64,000 nucleotides of DNA from an uncultured Chloroflexota bacterium (GCA_913051545.1 CAJXCD010000003.1:32341-96340), one strand, 5' to 3'; positions 46,770 through 56,554 are shown, numbered from the stretch's first letter. Notes: generated by a model not told the origin, from the sequence alone. Numbers and translations are program-made.

Positions 46770-48065
46770 ATGAATGAAAAAAAATCTGATAACACTGAAA
46801 AGAAATTGTCTGGATTAGAGGTTATGAGAAAACTTTTTTATTTCGGCCTAGGTGTAAAAAGATGGATTCTAACCGGAGTAATTGGAATCTCAATTTCATC
46901 CATCGGCTTTGCATTTGTTATAAAAAATATATTCACTCTAGGCCTACCTGATGTGATCCCCTGGCATCTTGAAGGTGTACTCTTAGGCATTGCAGGATTG
47001 GGAATAATACTGATCTCGTTATATAAACTTTATCAATCAACAGCGCCTCTGCTTCTATCATCATCAAGACTTGATGTCCTTACTGAAACAATTTACAAAA
47101 GGCGCTCGTTGAGTCGTGGCCCAAAAATCGTAGCCATAGGAGGTGGTACCGGACTATCAACTCTATTAAGTGGCATGAAATCATACTCCGACAATCTTAC
47201 AGCCATGATCACTGTGGCTGACGATGGGGGTAGTTCTGGACGGCTAAGACGTGAACTTGGTATTTTGCCACCCGGAGATTTCAGGAATTGCCTAGTGGCT
47301 ATGTCAGACTCTGAATCCTTGCTCAGAGACCTATTTCAGTATAGGTTCGCTCAAGGAAATGGATTAGAAGGTCATAATTTCGGAAATTTATTCATCGCAG
47401 CAATGGCTGAAGTTACCGGAAGTTTTGAAAAAGCCCTTTTAGAATCTAGCCAAGTACTGGCTGTTCACGGTCGAACACTACCAGTTACGCTGTCTCAAAT
47501 AAGCCTTTCTGCTCAACTGCTTGATGGAACAGTAATTGATGGAGAAACAACAATAACGGAACGAGGTGGATCAATCGATCGAATACTTATCTCACCCCAA
47601 GATGCTACGGCATACCCCGTGGCCTTGGAATCGATAAGTAATGCCGACATATTAGTCATAGGACCTGGAAGCCTGTACACAAGCATCATTCCTAATCTTC
47701 TAGTCAACGGTGTTTCCAAAACAATCCGAGAATCTAAGGCTACTAAGATCTATGTGTGCAATGTAGCCACTCAAATGGGCGAAACTGATGGATATTCAGC
47801 CTCAGATCATCTAAAAGCACTGCAAAAGCACACTTTTAAATCTATTGTGGAATACGCTATAGTAAGTGAGGATTCAAATAATTTGGAATACCATCTACAA
47901 ACTAATCAGGTGAAATCAGACTCTGAAGATATAGTAAACGTTAAAGTAATTAAGGAAGATTTAATCGATACCAAATTACCAGCAAGACATAATGCTTTAA
48001 AACTAGCCCGGGTTATAATGGATGTGTACGATGGGAAATACTTATCTAACAAACCAATAAGATAG
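46770..48065 (+). CDS. yvcK: YvcK/CofD-like protein with N-terminal membrane segments
   Basis: Gluconeogenesis factor family, needed in Bacillus and mycobacteria for cell shape and wall synthesis on non-glycolytic carbon; binds UDP-sugars (family knowledge). The core from about residue 113 has VAIGGGTGLSTLLSG, TVADDGGSSGRLRRELGILPPGD and DILVIGPGSLYTS. Unlike the 320-residue soluble form, this protein begins with two hydrophobic stretches (about 36-55 and 66-88), so it is likely membrane-anchored. 431 residues; directly behind gatB and before secG. Confidence 0.9.
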   Translation: MNEKKSDNTEKKLSGLEVMRKLFYFGLGVKRWILTGVIGISISSIGFAFVIKNIFTLGLPDVIPWHLEGVLLGIAGLGIILISLYKLYQSTAPLLLSSSRLDVLTETIYKRRSLSRGPKIVAIGGGTGLSTLLSGMKSYSDNLTAMITVADDGGSSGRLRRELGILPPGDFRNCLVAMSDSESLLRDLFQYRFAQGNGLEGHNFGNLFIAAMAEVTGSFEKALLESSQVLAVHGRTLPVTLSQISLSAQLLDGTVIDGETTITERGGSIDRILISPQDATAYPVALESISNADILVIGPGSLYTSIIPNLLVNGVSKTIRESKATKIYVCNVATQMGETDGYSASDHLKALQKHTFKSIVEYAIVSEDSNNLEYHLQTNQVKSDSEDIVNVKVIKEDLIDTKLPARHNALKLARVIMDVYDGKYLSNKPIR

Positions 48066-48096
48066 TATACGTAACATTAGTAAGCTTAGGAGATAA

Positions 48097-48309
48097 ATGG
48101 GAAGCACAATAAACATAATACAAATCGCTCTGTCACTAGTGCTAGTTCTAGTTATTCTGTTACAAGTCAAAGGGCAAGGATCTGGGTTATTCGGAGCGGC
48201 TGATTCTTCGTATAGAACACGACGAGGACTAGAGAAAACTCTCTTTCAATTAACAGTTGTACTTGTAGTAGTATTCATAGCAGTATCAATAATTAGCGCA
48301 CGGGCATGA
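48097..48309 (+). CDS. secG: preprotein translocase subunit SecG
   Basis: 70 residues with two transmembrane helices (about 3-22 and 49-68) joined by the GQGSGLFGAADSSYRTRRG loop, the SecG hallmark. Part of SecYEG. AGGAG lies 5-6 nt before the ATG. It converges with cysS, 19 nt between the stops. Confidence 0.93.
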   Translation: MGSTINIIQIALSLVLVLVILLQVKGQGSGLFGAADSSYRTRRGLEKTLFQLTVVLVVVFIAVSIISARA

Positions 48310-48328
48310 AGAAGAATGGTTTATAAAA

Positions 48329-49870
48329 TCAACTACGCTTCCACTTAGTTCCAGTGGAACTGTCTTCAAGAATAAATCCTAAATCTCCGAAACGTTCCCT
48401 GATACTATCTGATAACTCGTACAGCCCCTCTGACCTAATTATATCCCTCAACTCAACAAGAATAGTGATTATTTTGTCTGCATCACTCGAAGAAAAACCA
48501 TCAAGAGACTTCGGGGCTTGACCTCCCACTCCTAAAATTTCTTCAATACTAATGCCACTGACACGCAATTGCTCATACATATTTCCGGATAGATCTTCCC
48601 GTCCTCGGCTACGCAGCTCAGCATTGGTATCGACCAACAAATTGATTAATGGGAAAAACTCTGGTTCACGATTAAAAATTGGTTCTGCAAGAGTCAGTCC
48701 CAACACGTTACACAGTCCTTGAAGGGTATCCTGAATCTGAACTACATTATATCCATTCTCAATACCTTTATTAATATGTCTTGATAACTCAAACAAAACT
48801 GCTAGAGCTCTAGGAGTATTTAAATCATCATCCATAGCAGAAATAAATCGTTTTTTGAAGTCGCCAATTTGAACCGTATAAGAAGACCCACCGGGAGATG
48901 TTGATCTCACTGCGTTCCTAAGTCTTTCAACCGCGCGAGTCTGCGTGCTTACACCTTCCTCGGTGTAACTTAATGGACTACGATAATGAGCGCTCAAGAA
49001 AAAAAGCCTCAATTCATCGGCACTATGATTTTGCAAAGCATCTTTGACTGTGACAAGATTTCCATCTGATTTACTCATCTTCCCGCTACCAAGACGAACA
49101 AGTCCATTATGAAGCCAATAACGTGACATAGGCTCACTACCCACATATGATTCGGATTGGGCTATCTCATTCTCATGATGTGGGAAAACCAGATCTTGGC
49201 CTCCTCCATGTATGTCTATCGGAAATCCCAAGTGGCTAAGCGCCATCGCACTACACTCAATGTGCCATCCAGGTCTACCATAACCCCATGGACTATCCCA
49301 ACTAGGCTCTCCAGGCTTCTCACATTTCCAAAGTGCAAAGTCCATGACATCTTCTTTGTTTTCGTCAATCTCAACTCTAGAACCGGCAATCATAGTATCC
49401 AAACTTCGCCTTCCTAATTTCCCATAATCTTCATCCTTTCTGACTCGGAAATAAACATTGCCTTCTATACAATAAGCAAACCCTTTCCCTATCAATCCTT
49501 CTATCATTTCGATTATTTTGGGAATCTCTTGAGTCGCTCTAGGATAAACGTGGGCAGGCAAAATGTTCATTTCCTTGATCTCGCTCAAGTAAATATTGAT
49601 GTTGTCATCAGCAAGTTTATTGGTCGAAACCCCCGTGGATTCTGCCCTCTGAATCATTTTGTCGTCTATATCAGTAAAGTTTTCTACGTGCTTAACTAGA
49701 AAACCTTTGAATTCTAGATAACGACGTAACACATCAAAAACAACTGCACGAAGGACATGTCCAACATGTGACTGGGAATAAGGTGTGACTCCGCAGACGT
49801 ACATCTTAACTACGTCATTTGAACTGTGAAATGTCTCTAATTTACCGGAGAGTGTATTGTATAGTTTCAT
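48329..49870 (-). CDS. cysS: cysteinyl-tRNA synthetase
   Basis: Class I synthetase of 513 residues. [15 protein letters not shown] is the zinc-cysteine plus HIGH region; [19 protein letters not shown] binds zinc; KMSKSDGN is the KMSKS loop. The C-terminal helical bundle is present. Starting at the ATG 49868-49870 it overlaps the ispF stop by one base (TGATG), so ispD-ispF-cysS are coupled, an order also seen in Firmicutes. Confidence 0.97.
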   Translation of the reverse strand: MKLYNTLSGKLETFHSSNDVVKMYVCGVTPYSQSHVGHVLRAVVFDVLRRYLEFKGFLVKHVENFTDIDDKMIQRAESTGVSTNKLADDNINIYLSEIKEMNILPAHVYPRATQEIPKIIEMIEGLIGKGFAYCIEGNVYFRVRKDEDYGKLGRRSLDTMIAGSRVEIDENKEDVMDFALWKCEKPGEPSWDSPWGYGRPGWHIECSAMALSHLGFPIDIHGGGQDLVFPHHENEIAQSESYVGSEPMSRYWLHNGLVRLGSGKMSKSDGNLVTVKDALQNHSADELRLFFLSAHYRSPLSYTEEGVSTQTRAVERLRNAVRSTSPGGSSYTVQIGDFKKRFISAMDDDLNTPRALAVLFELSRHINKGIENGYNVVQIQDTLQGLCNVLGLTLAEPIFNREPEFFPLINLLVDTNAELRSRGREDLSGNMYEQLRVSGISIEEILGVGGQAPKSLDGFSSSDADKIITILVELRDIIRSEGLYELSDSIRERFGDLGFILEDSSTGTKWKRS

Positions 49871-50349
49871 CAAATTGACATGAGTGTTGCAATTGCAATT
49901 GCACCAATCCCTTCTCCTCGACCAAAAATTCCGAGTCCGTCTGTAGCTTTAGATTTAATATTTATATCATCTTGGTCGATCCCAAGAATAGTAGCTAGAT
50001 TTGCTTCGATACTATCTACAAAAGGTTTCATATGGGGTTTTTCTGCTATTATGGTTGCATCTACAAAAGCGACGCGCCATCTAGTCTTCTCTATAATAGT
50101 AATAGTCTTCCGAACTAATATCGTACTATCTACTCCTTCCAATTTTCGGTCGCTCGATGGAAAATAAGTACCAATATCCCCTAACCCAGCACCTCCAATG
50201 ATAGCGTCTATCACAGCGTGGCAAAGAACGTCTCCATCACTGTGCCCAACAAGACCACGGTCAAAAGGGACACATATGCCTCCCAGAACGAGAGGCCTTC
50301 CTTCTATCAATGGATGTACATCAATCCCTATACCTGATCGGGTCGTAAT
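49870..50349 (-). CDS. ispF: 2-C-methyl-D-erythritol 2,4-cyclodiphosphate synthase, AUU start
   Basis: Cyclises CDP-ME-2-phosphate to MEcPP. The zinc ligands Asp and His lie in SGIGIDVHPLIEGRP, and HSDGDVLCHAVIDAIIGGAGLGDIGTYFP is the main signature. The only standard start, TTG at 50310, would remove GIDVH and kill the metal site. Upstream in frame there is no ATG, GTG or TTG back to a TGA; an ATT at 50347-50349 lies 6 nt behind GGAGGG and gives 159 codons, exactly the family length. I therefore call an AUU start. It overlaps the end of ispD by 22 nt. Confidence 0.9.
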   Translation of the reverse strand: MTTRSGIGIDVHPLIEGRPLVLGGICVPFDRGLVGHSDGDVLCHAVIDAIIGGAGLGDIGTYFPSSDRKLEGVDSTILVRKTITIIEKTRWRVAFVDATIIAEKPHMKPFVDSIEANLATILGIDQDDINIKSKATDGLGIFGRGEGIGAIAIATLMSI

Positions 50350-51071
50350 ATTAAACCCTCCAATTTTTCTGAATCTATCTCAAGAAAAGCCCTAGCGACA
50401 GTAAGATCAGTTGGGGTTGTAACTTTTATGTTACTGTATGAACCATCAAATATTTTAACTTCTCCACCTATAATCTCAACCATAGATGCATCATCTGAAA
50501 CATCTTCCGATACCTTACTATGAGCATCCATTAGCAAATCTGTTCGAAAAACCTGAGGAGTCTGTACTGACCATATATTATCCCTATCAAAGGTGCGTAT
50601 CACTTTCATATTTTTATCAGCAAGTTTGATAGTGTCTGTAACTGGAACTGCGGCGGCGGCGGATCCTGTTTCTTGAGCAACATCTATCGCTGTTTCAAAA
50701 ATTTTAGGTCCCACACATGGCCTCGCTCCATCGTGCACTATAACCCAAGTTGCCTTACCTGCAGAAGACAGTCCTTTTCGGACTGAGTCCTGTCTCCTCG
50801 TTCCTCCTTCGATAACTTGGACCACTTTACTCCATCCAATCTCCTTTATTAGACATCGAACATCATCCTTTATTCTGCGTGACACAACTACTGTTATTGT
50901 ATCCACTCTATGGCATTCATTCAAAGCCTGAATGCTATAAAACAGTAATGGCCTCCCAAGTACTGATGCTAGCATTTTGTCGACGCCAGACATTCTGCTA
51001 CTTGATCCACCAGCAACAATTACGGCATGAACAGATACGGTATTTTCATTTTGTGCCTGTTTAACATTCAT
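50328..51071 (-). CDS. ispD: 2-C-methyl-D-erythritol 4-phosphate cytidylyltransferase
   Basis: Activates MEP with CTP. The nucleotide loop AVIVAGGSSSRMSGVDKML at 17-35, VVHDGARPCV, and TVRAGRA-like later parts (VQTPQVFRTDLLMDAH, DDASMVE) are normal. 247 residues. Divergent from the EVE-domain gene with a 165-nt gap in which I see no gene. ispF overlaps its end. Confidence 0.95.
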   Translation of the reverse strand: MNVKQAQNENTVSVHAVIVAGGSSSRMSGVDKMLASVLGRPLLFYSIQALNECHRVDTITVVVSRRIKDDVRCLIKEIGWSKVVQVIEGGTRRQDSVRKGLSSAGKATWVIVHDGARPCVGPKIFETAIDVAQETGSAAAAVPVTDTIKLADKNMKVIRTFDRDNIWSVQTPQVFRTDLLMDAHSKVSEDVSDDASMVEIIGGEVKIFDGSYSNIKVTTPTDLTVARAFLEIDSEKLEGLILRPDQV

Positions 51072-51236
51072 ATTTAAATAACTCCAATGAAAGTCAAGTA
51101 TAGTATATGTTTCCTATGCCTTGTGTGTCGTGTCATAGTTTGAATAAGTTGATTATACTAGTAAAAATTCTATAATACGTATCCTCTCAAATGTTAAAAT
51201 AGTTCAAAGCACGAATAACACCTATTGGAGAAACCA

Positions 51237-51683
51237 TTGGCCAATAACTACTGGATGGTAGTTCAATCATTAGAAAATTTTGAAGTGAGTAAAACTCTAG
51301 GCTTTACTCTCCACGGTTTAACATCTCGACAACGCCGTAGAGCACAGCGCATGGAACTAAATGATCGTGTTCTGTTTTATGTAAGCGACCTCAAAAAATG
51401 GACAGTTACTACATCTTTGACTTCCAAATTTTTCGAGGATCGTGAACCAATCTGGAAAACACATGATCCACTAGAAGAATTTCCATACAGAGTTAAAATG
51501 TCACCATCCATAATACTCAATGAATCTGATTACATTGATGCACTTATATTAGCTCCAACTCTGGAATATGTTAAGAAATGGCCCCCTGATAAATGGCCTC
51601 TCGCTTTTCATGACACATTGCATCTGCTACCTCAAAAAGACTTCCGACTCATAGAAAATGAGATGAAGCGTATTGCCTCTTAA
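51237..51683 (+). CDS. EVE domain-containing protein
   Basis: About 148 residues of the PUA-like EVE fold: ANNYWMVVQSLENFEVSKTLGF, then MELNDRVLFYVSDLKKW, and FPYRVKMSPSIIL. EVE domains bind modified bases in DNA or RNA (family knowledge) and are often found with restriction or RNA-modification systems; none is adjacent here. I start at the TTG 51237, 6 nt behind GGAG, rather than the TTG at 51225 that contains this Shine-Dalgarno. Confidence 0.8.
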   Translation: MANNYWMVVQSLENFEVSKTLGFTLHGLTSRQRRRAQRMELNDRVLFYVSDLKKWTVTTSLTSKFFEDREPIWKTHDPLEEFPYRVKMSPSIILNESDYIDALILAPTLEYVKKWPPDKWPLAFHDTLHLLPQKDFRLIENEMKRIAS

Positions 51684-51740
51684 GAAGATAAATGATGAAT
51701 TTCAAAACTATAATCAACCTAATACCTGAGATGACCTATT

Positions 51741-52295
51741 ATGAATAACATGTTTAGAATAGCAATAAGGTCAGCAAGGTTAGACAAAACCGTTTTTCAG
51801 GAAATAAGCGAAAACCCCACTTCAGTATTATACGGATTAGGGATAGTCATATTGGTCGGTATAGCTCTTAGCTTCACTCTGACAGGTGGGCCTATCACAA
51901 ATTTAGATAGTCCTCCAAAATTTGAAGAACTTGGTAGCAGACTACTATCCATGTGGTTAACAATAATGACTCTTCTAGTAGGATGGATGTTGTGGTCGAG
52001 TATAGCGTACATGCTTGCTGGAAAATTCTTACAGGGCGACGGTGGATTCCGTAGCACCGTAAGATCGCTTGGTATCTGCTATAGTCCAGGTTTCTTGTTG
52101 ATGTTAACACCTATACCAGCAATAGGTGATCCTATTTCTATAATAGCCCTGCTATGGATACTAATCGCCTCAGTCGTTGCAATCCATGAAGCTCATAACC
52201 TAGACTGGTTAGGATCTATAATGTCTACTGTAACTGGATGGATCATAGCTCTAATTCTTTTACCAACAGTAGTAATTGGAGCTCAACCAATGTGA
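51741..52295 (+). CDS. Yip1-family integral membrane protein
   Basis: 184 residues with four to five hydrophobic helices (about 28-48, 73-95, 112-130, 131-152, 160-182). The loop LQGDGGFRSTVRSLGICYSPGFLLML is the typical Yip1/DUF1282 block. Family members are widespread in Chloroflexota and have no defined bacterial role. It follows the EVE gene by 57 nt. Confidence 0.75.
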   Translation: MNNMFRIAIRSARLDKTVFQEISENPTSVLYGLGIVILVGIALSFTLTGGPITNLDSPPKFEELGSRLLSMWLTIMTLLVGWMLWSSIAYMLAGKFLQGDGGFRSTVRSLGICYSPGFLLMLTPIPAIGDPISIIALLWILIASVVAIHEAHNLDWLGSIMSTVTGWIIALILLPTVVIGAQPM

Positions 52296-52313
52296 GCTCA
52301 AGTAATCTAGTCA

Positions 52314-53111
52314 CTAAATACATCTAAGATATTTTTCCAGAAGACATTTTTTATAGCCAATCACTTTAAAAAAATTTCGCGTAGTGATATCAGCCACTTC
52401 TTCGAATGGAACACTCTTTATCTTCGAAATAAGTTCCGCAATTTCCCTAGTATGCCTCGGTTCAGTCCAATTTTGCCTCTTAGATTTAAATGGCTGCGGA
52501 GCAGAATCAGTCTCTATTACTAATTTTTCTAATGGAAGCTCCGACACAACGACTTGAAGTTCTGGTAACCTAAATAAAGGTCTAGCCAAAGAGATTGAAA
52601 ATCCTAAATCTATAGCCCTGAATGCCATTCGAAGATCAGCCTGAAAATAATGCATTATTCCTCCTACATCATAAGCCATCTCTTCTTTTAGTATCCTCAG
52701 AGTCTCATCATGAGCTTCCCGACTATGGAATACTATTGGGAGATGTAAGTCTCTGGCTAATCTAATCTGTTCCCGAAATGCCTGATATTGAATCGCCCTA
52801 TCCGGCATACCTTCCTTAAAATCAAGGCCAATCTCACTGACTACAAGAACCTTCTCATTAAATCTTGCTAATCCATCAAGTTCTTTATACTCAGTTTCAC
52901 CTACAGGACCTTCAAGGTCCATAGGATGAATTCCGACCCCCGCAAAAATTTGAGGAAATTCTTCGGATAATTTTACGGCTCTCTGTGAGGATTGAATTGT
53001 AGTACCAGCAATAACAATTGCTCCAACATCTGCTAACTTAGCCCTATCCAAAACCTGACAAATTTCCTCATCTGTAAATTGATCTATATGCGTGTGGCAA
53101 TCAACTAACAT
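52314..53111 (-). CDS. tatD: TatD family metal-dependent hydrolase
   Basis: TIM-barrel DNase/3' exonuclease family, about 265 residues. DCHTHID at the N-terminus, IGLDF, HSREAHDETLRIL, GGIMHYFQ and ETDSAPQPF carry the metal ligands. The ATG 53109-53111 lies 5 nt behind GAGG. It converges with the Yip1 gene and diverges from the flippase-like gene. Confidence 0.92.
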   Translation of the reverse strand: MLVDCHTHIDQFTDEEICQVLDRAKLADVGAIVIAGTTIQSSQRAVKLSEEFPQIFAGVGIHPMDLEGPVGETEYKELDGLARFNEKVLVVSEIGLDFKEGMPDRAIQYQAFREQIRLARDLHLPIVFHSREAHDETLRILKEEMAYDVGGIMHYFQADLRMAFRAIDLGFSISLARPLFRLPELQVVVSELPLEKLVIETDSAPQPFKSKRQNWTEPRHTREIAELISKIKSVPFEEVADITTRNFFKVIGYKKCLLEKYLRCI

Positions 53112-53191
53112 CACTACCTCTATTAAATTACAGCCATCGAAAAATCTTATAGCTTATTCTATACTTTACAACTTAATTGAAGGCAATAAAT

Positions 53192-54184
53192 ATGAGAAAG
53201 ATATTAATCCTGGCTGCAAAGGTAACCCTCGGCATACTGGTCAGCTTGATTCTAGGTTGGCTAGCTATACGTGGATTAGACTGGACCGATGTCTCAAAAA
53301 GTATATTATCCACTTCCCCAACACTTCTTCTCGTAGGTGTAGGGGTTTTCATAGCTGCTTCTTATATTAGGGCAATTCGGTGGTATATCCTTCTCACGAC
53401 AAAGAGTGTATCAATAAATAGACTCTTCTTAATACAAAATGCCGGAATCGGCATCAACAACATATTTCCTATACGCATTGCCAGTGAAATAGCACAAATT
53501 GCACTATTAACTGTTAGGGGTAACGTATCTAAATCAACTGCCGTTACAAGCATAGGAATGGAGCGACTCATAGATCTTATGTCAAGTACATTCCTATTAG
53601 CTCTGGGGCTTTCCTATGTAAGTGAAACTAGAGCATTTGCAAAATATGGGTGGGCTTCATTTGGTGCAACAGTTACTATTATTCTGATTTTATTCATGGT
53701 TTCTATGCATAGTAATAAAATCAACTTCACAGGCAAATTATCTTTTCTGTCATCGCTAACAAAATCAATGAGTGTCCTGATACAAAATAAACTTGTACTG
53801 CTAAAATCACTAACACTGAGTATAATCTACTGGATCATGGTTGGAATAACGGCATGGATAGTCGCCCAGTCAGTCGATATATCTATATCTCCACTGTCTT
53901 CCACGCTAGTAATTATGACCACTATTTTTTTTGCTACCTTGATCCCGGCAGCTCCCAGTGCAATAGGCTCTTTCGAATGGGCCATGGTCTATATACTAGG
54001 ATTTCTAGGGGTAGAAAAAGACGTCGGTTTCAGCTATGCAGTTGTCACACACACGGTTTTCTTCCTTCCGCCAATTATAATTGCAATGATATTTTTGCCA
54101 CGAGAGGGTATGTTTTCCATAAGTAAAGCTAAATTCTTGATGAAGAATGGTTTAATAAAAAAAAGTGAGATCTCAAATACTTAA
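53192..54184 (+). CDS. lysylphosphatidylglycerol synthase TM-domain / UPF0104 family protein
   Basis: 330 residues, about eight transmembrane helices. The family blocks YIRAIRWYILL, NAGIGINNIFPIRIASEIAQI, ATSIGMERLIDL-like (VTSIGMERLIDL) and ATLIPAAPSAIGSFEWAMVYIL are present. Relatives act in lipid or glycolipid transfer across membranes; no soluble synthase domain is attached, so a flippase-type or helper role is more likely. The ATG at 53192 follows GAAGG; a TTG 15 nt upstream is open. Confidence 0.8.
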   Translation: MRKILILAAKVTLGILVSLILGWLAIRGLDWTDVSKSILSTSPTLLLVGVGVFIAASYIRAIRWYILLTTKSVSINRLFLIQNAGIGINNIFPIRIASEIAQIALLTVRGNVSKSTAVTSIGMERLIDLMSSTFLLALGLSYVSETRAFAKYGWASFGATVTIILILFMVSMHSNKINFTGKLSFLSSLTKSMSVLIQNKLVLLKSLTLSIIYWIMVGITAWIVAQSVDISISPLSSTLVIMTTIFFATLIPAAPSAIGSFEWAMVYILGFLGVEKDVGFSYAVVTHTVFFLPPIIIAMIFLPREGMFSISKAKFLMKNGLIKKSEISNT

Positions 54185-54310
54185 CTAACCAGTGAATTTG
54201 GAATCCTTTCTCACATAGAAATAATCCCCAACAGTTTTCGAACTAGTGCGCGCATAGTATGTGCTTGATAGAAGAGCCTGTAATAGATAATGATTTAGTA
54301 GGAATCAGGC

Positions 54311-54469
54311 TTAGCAAGTTCGACGAATACTTTTAGAAACATCCGTAGAAGTAGCATCTGGATAAGGTACAGACCCCTGATCAAAAACTAAAACCTTATG
54401 ACCTCGAGTGGAAAGCTCAATCGCAGATACTAGTCCAAATATTCCTGCATCGATGACTCCAATTCTCAT
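54311..54469 (-). pseudogene. remnant of an FAD-dependent oxidoreductase (monomeric sarcosine-oxidase-like)
   Basis: A 52-codon reading frame encodes only the N-terminal FAD-binding start of the DAO/sarcosine oxidase family: GVIDAGIFGLVSAIEL, then KVLVFDQGSVP and DVSKSIRRT, where intact enzymes read GVIGAGIFGLSSAIEL and DxSKxIRR. One glycine of GxGxxG is now Asp. The frame stops at TAA just after IRRTC, and I find no continuation in any frame of the 126 nt beyond. It lies behind the second sufU gene in the 327-nt gap 54185-54511, which otherwise shows nothing. Confidence 0.7.
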
Positions 54470-54511
54470 GACTTTATCGCAGACTCCTCCATCGACTGGT
54501 TGAGTTAAACG

Positions 54512-54940
54512 TTATAAAGTTTCTTCCAGAGCTGAAAAAGGAAGTAAAGCACATTTGATACGAACTGGAGATTTCCTGACACCTACCAAGGCAACTAAAT
54601 TACCTAAATCTCCCAATTTATCTTTCGAAACGTCGGAGGACATTATGTCCCTGAATCTATTTGATGCCGACATCATTTCTGTAATAGACATACCCACCAT
54701 AAACTCAGACAAAATTGATGCTGTTGCCTGATTAATTAAACATCCTTCTGCCTGTATTCCTACTGCACTAACTCTACTATCTTTAAACAATATTTGTATG
54801 TCAACCTGATCTCCACAGAAAGGATTTATGGCCCTTCCTGTAACATCAGGATTTGAAAGTTTTTCTCGATTTCGTGGATTACGTCTGTGTTCGAGAATTT
54901 GGTTTCCGTATATATCATCAAGATCAGCGAGATCCGTCAT
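54512..54940 (-). CDS. sufU: SufU-like iron-sulfur scaffold/sulfur acceptor, second copy
   Basis: 142 residues of the SufU/IscU-like family. The zinc or cluster ligands C42, D44, C67 and C130 are all kept (NPFCGDQ, AEGCLIN, RIKCALL). The GSGCAISRAS loop of the other copy reads AEGCLINQAT here, so the two paralogues have diverged. It overlaps the sufS end by 17 nt and so is coupled to the desulfurase. In Bacillus SufU takes persulfide from SufS; division of work between the two copies is unknown. Confidence 0.88.
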   Translation of the reverse strand: MTDLADLDDIYGNQILEHRRNPRNREKLSNPDVTGRAINPFCGDQVDIQILFKDSRVSAVGIQAEGCLINQATASILSEFMVGMSITEMMSASNRFRDIMSSDVSKDKLGDLGNLVALVGVRKSPVRIKCALLPFSALEETL

Positions 54941-56159
54941 TAAAATATCCCAATGCTTCGGTCAAACCATCAATCAGCACATCCACCTCACTCTTAGTAT
55001 TGTACAGGTAAAAACTAGCTCTAGTGGTAGCAGGAACTCCAAGCATACGCATAAGAGGCATAGTGCAGTGATGCCCAGTCCTAACTGCTATCCCTAGTCT
55101 ATCCAAAAAAGTACCCAAATCATGCGGGTGTACCCCAGGAGAATTAAATGATATGACACCCCCTCTTTGAGACATATCATCAGGACCATAGTGATCCAAC
55201 CCATTTATTGCCTTTATTGCATCTAGAGCGTATGAGGTTATATCCACTTCATGCTGCCTTATAGACTTCATCCCTATAGCACTTAAATAATCGACCGCAG
55301 CACCCATACCAACCGCATCAGCTATGTTTGGAGTACCCGCTTCAAATCGCATGGGTAGAGAATTCCAAGATGCATCTTCATAGGTAACCTCAAGAACCAT
55401 TTCACCACCTCTCAAGAATGGTTCCATACTTTCTAAAATATCCTCCTTAGCATATAAAGCACCGATACCTGTAGGGCCTAACATCTTATGCCCAGATATT
55501 GTCAAGAAATCTGGGTCTATCTGCTGAACATCTACTGGCATGTGAGGAACGCTCTGTGCCGCATCCACCAATACAGAAGCTCCAACCTTGCGGGCTTTAG
55601 CAGTCAATTCTTCAACCGGATTAATGGTACCCAATGAATTTGAAACATGAACGATAGAAACTAATTTTGTTCTACTACAAATTATGTCGTCTATATTAGT
55701 CAAATCCAGTCTACCATCAGCAGTTAACGGAATGTACTTAAGTAAGGCCTGTTTATCTTTAGCTACCTTCTGCCACGGAACTAAATTGCTATGATGTTCC
55801 ATTGCAGTTAATACAATCTCGTCTCCACTCTTTACATGTTCTTGGGCCCAGGTATTCGCAACTAAATTTATAGCCTCAGTAGCGTTTCTTGTCCAAATTA
55901 TCGAATTTGATGACTTGGAATTGATAAAACAAGCTACTTTCTCACGAGCTTCTTCAAATCTTTCCGTGGACTCCATACTAAGTTTGTGAACCCCGCGATG
56001 TACATTAGAATTATAGTTCTCATAATAGTCCACCAACGAACGAATAACCGTGTCGGGTTTTTGTGTAGTAGCAGCATTATCTAAATAAATAAGAGGCTTC
56101 CCATACACCTCACGTCCCAATACAGGGAAATCTTTTCTAATCTTTTGAATATCTAACAT
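54924..56159 (-). CDS. sufS: cysteine desulfurase SufS
   Basis: PLP enzyme that mobilises sulfur from cysteine for Fe-S assembly. 411 residues: YLDNAATTQKP, ATEAINLVA, EHHSNLVPWQ, Schiff-base K225 in SGHKMLGPTG, and the active cysteine C365 in RTGHHCTMPLM, the group II (SufS) form. Seventh gene of the suf operon. Confidence 0.96.
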   Translation of the reverse strand: MLDIQKIRKDFPVLGREVYGKPLIYLDNAATTQKPDTVIRSLVDYYENYNSNVHRGVHKLSMESTERFEEAREKVACFINSKSSNSIIWTRNATEAINLVANTWAQEHVKSGDEIVLTAMEHHSNLVPWQKVAKDKQALLKYIPLTADGRLDLTNIDDIICSRTKLVSIVHVSNSLGTINPVEELTAKARKVGASVLVDAAQSVPHMPVDVQQIDPDFLTISGHKMLGPTGIGALYAKEDILESMEPFLRGGEMVLEVTYEDASWNSLPMRFEAGTPNIADAVGMGAAVDYLSAIGMKSIRQHEVDITSYALDAIKAINGLDHYGPDDMSQRGGVISFNSPGVHPHDLGTFLDRLGIAVRTGHHCTMPLMRMLGVPATTRASFYLYNTKSEVDVLIDGLTEALGYFNDGSR

Positions 56160-56211
56160 AGATTCTTCCCATTAATAAGCAGAGATGTGAAATATGTCCC
56201 ATGAACTAAAT

Positions 56212-56517
56212 TCATACATTTATTTCTATATCATCTCCCACTAGCCTAACATCAAACACATCAACTGATACAACAGCTGGAGGAGCCGTTACTTCTCCTG
56301 TCTTGATATTGAACCTAGCCCCGTGGAAAGGGCATTCTATCTCATATCCTTCCAAATATCCTTCCGAAAGCGGTCCATCCGCATGAGAACAAATCTCATC
56401 TATAGCATATATATCACCGTCAATATTGAACAAAGATATCTCACGGTTATTAACTTCTACCAGCAAAACACCTCCAGACTCAACATCCAATTTATTAGCA
56501 ACTTTCTTGAAGACCAT
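56212..56517 (-). CDS. Rieske [2Fe-2S] ferredoxin-like protein
   Basis: 101 residues with the Rieske ligands C43-x-H45 (EICSHADGPL) and C62-x2-H65 (IECPFHGARFN). It looks like the ferredoxin component of ring-hydroxylating dioxygenases or the small Rieske protein often placed inside suf operons. No signal peptide or anchor, so cytosolic. Within suf it may carry electrons for cluster assembly or be an early client; the role is inferred. Confidence 0.9.
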   Translation of the reverse strand: MVFKKVANKLDVESGGVLLVEVNNREISLFNIDGDIYAIDEICSHADGPLSEGYLEGYEIECPFHGARFNIKTGEVTAPPAVVSVDVFDVRLVGDDIEINV

Positions 56518-56554
56518 AAAATACCTTCCGTTTAATGTAGTGTCCTTAATCCTA

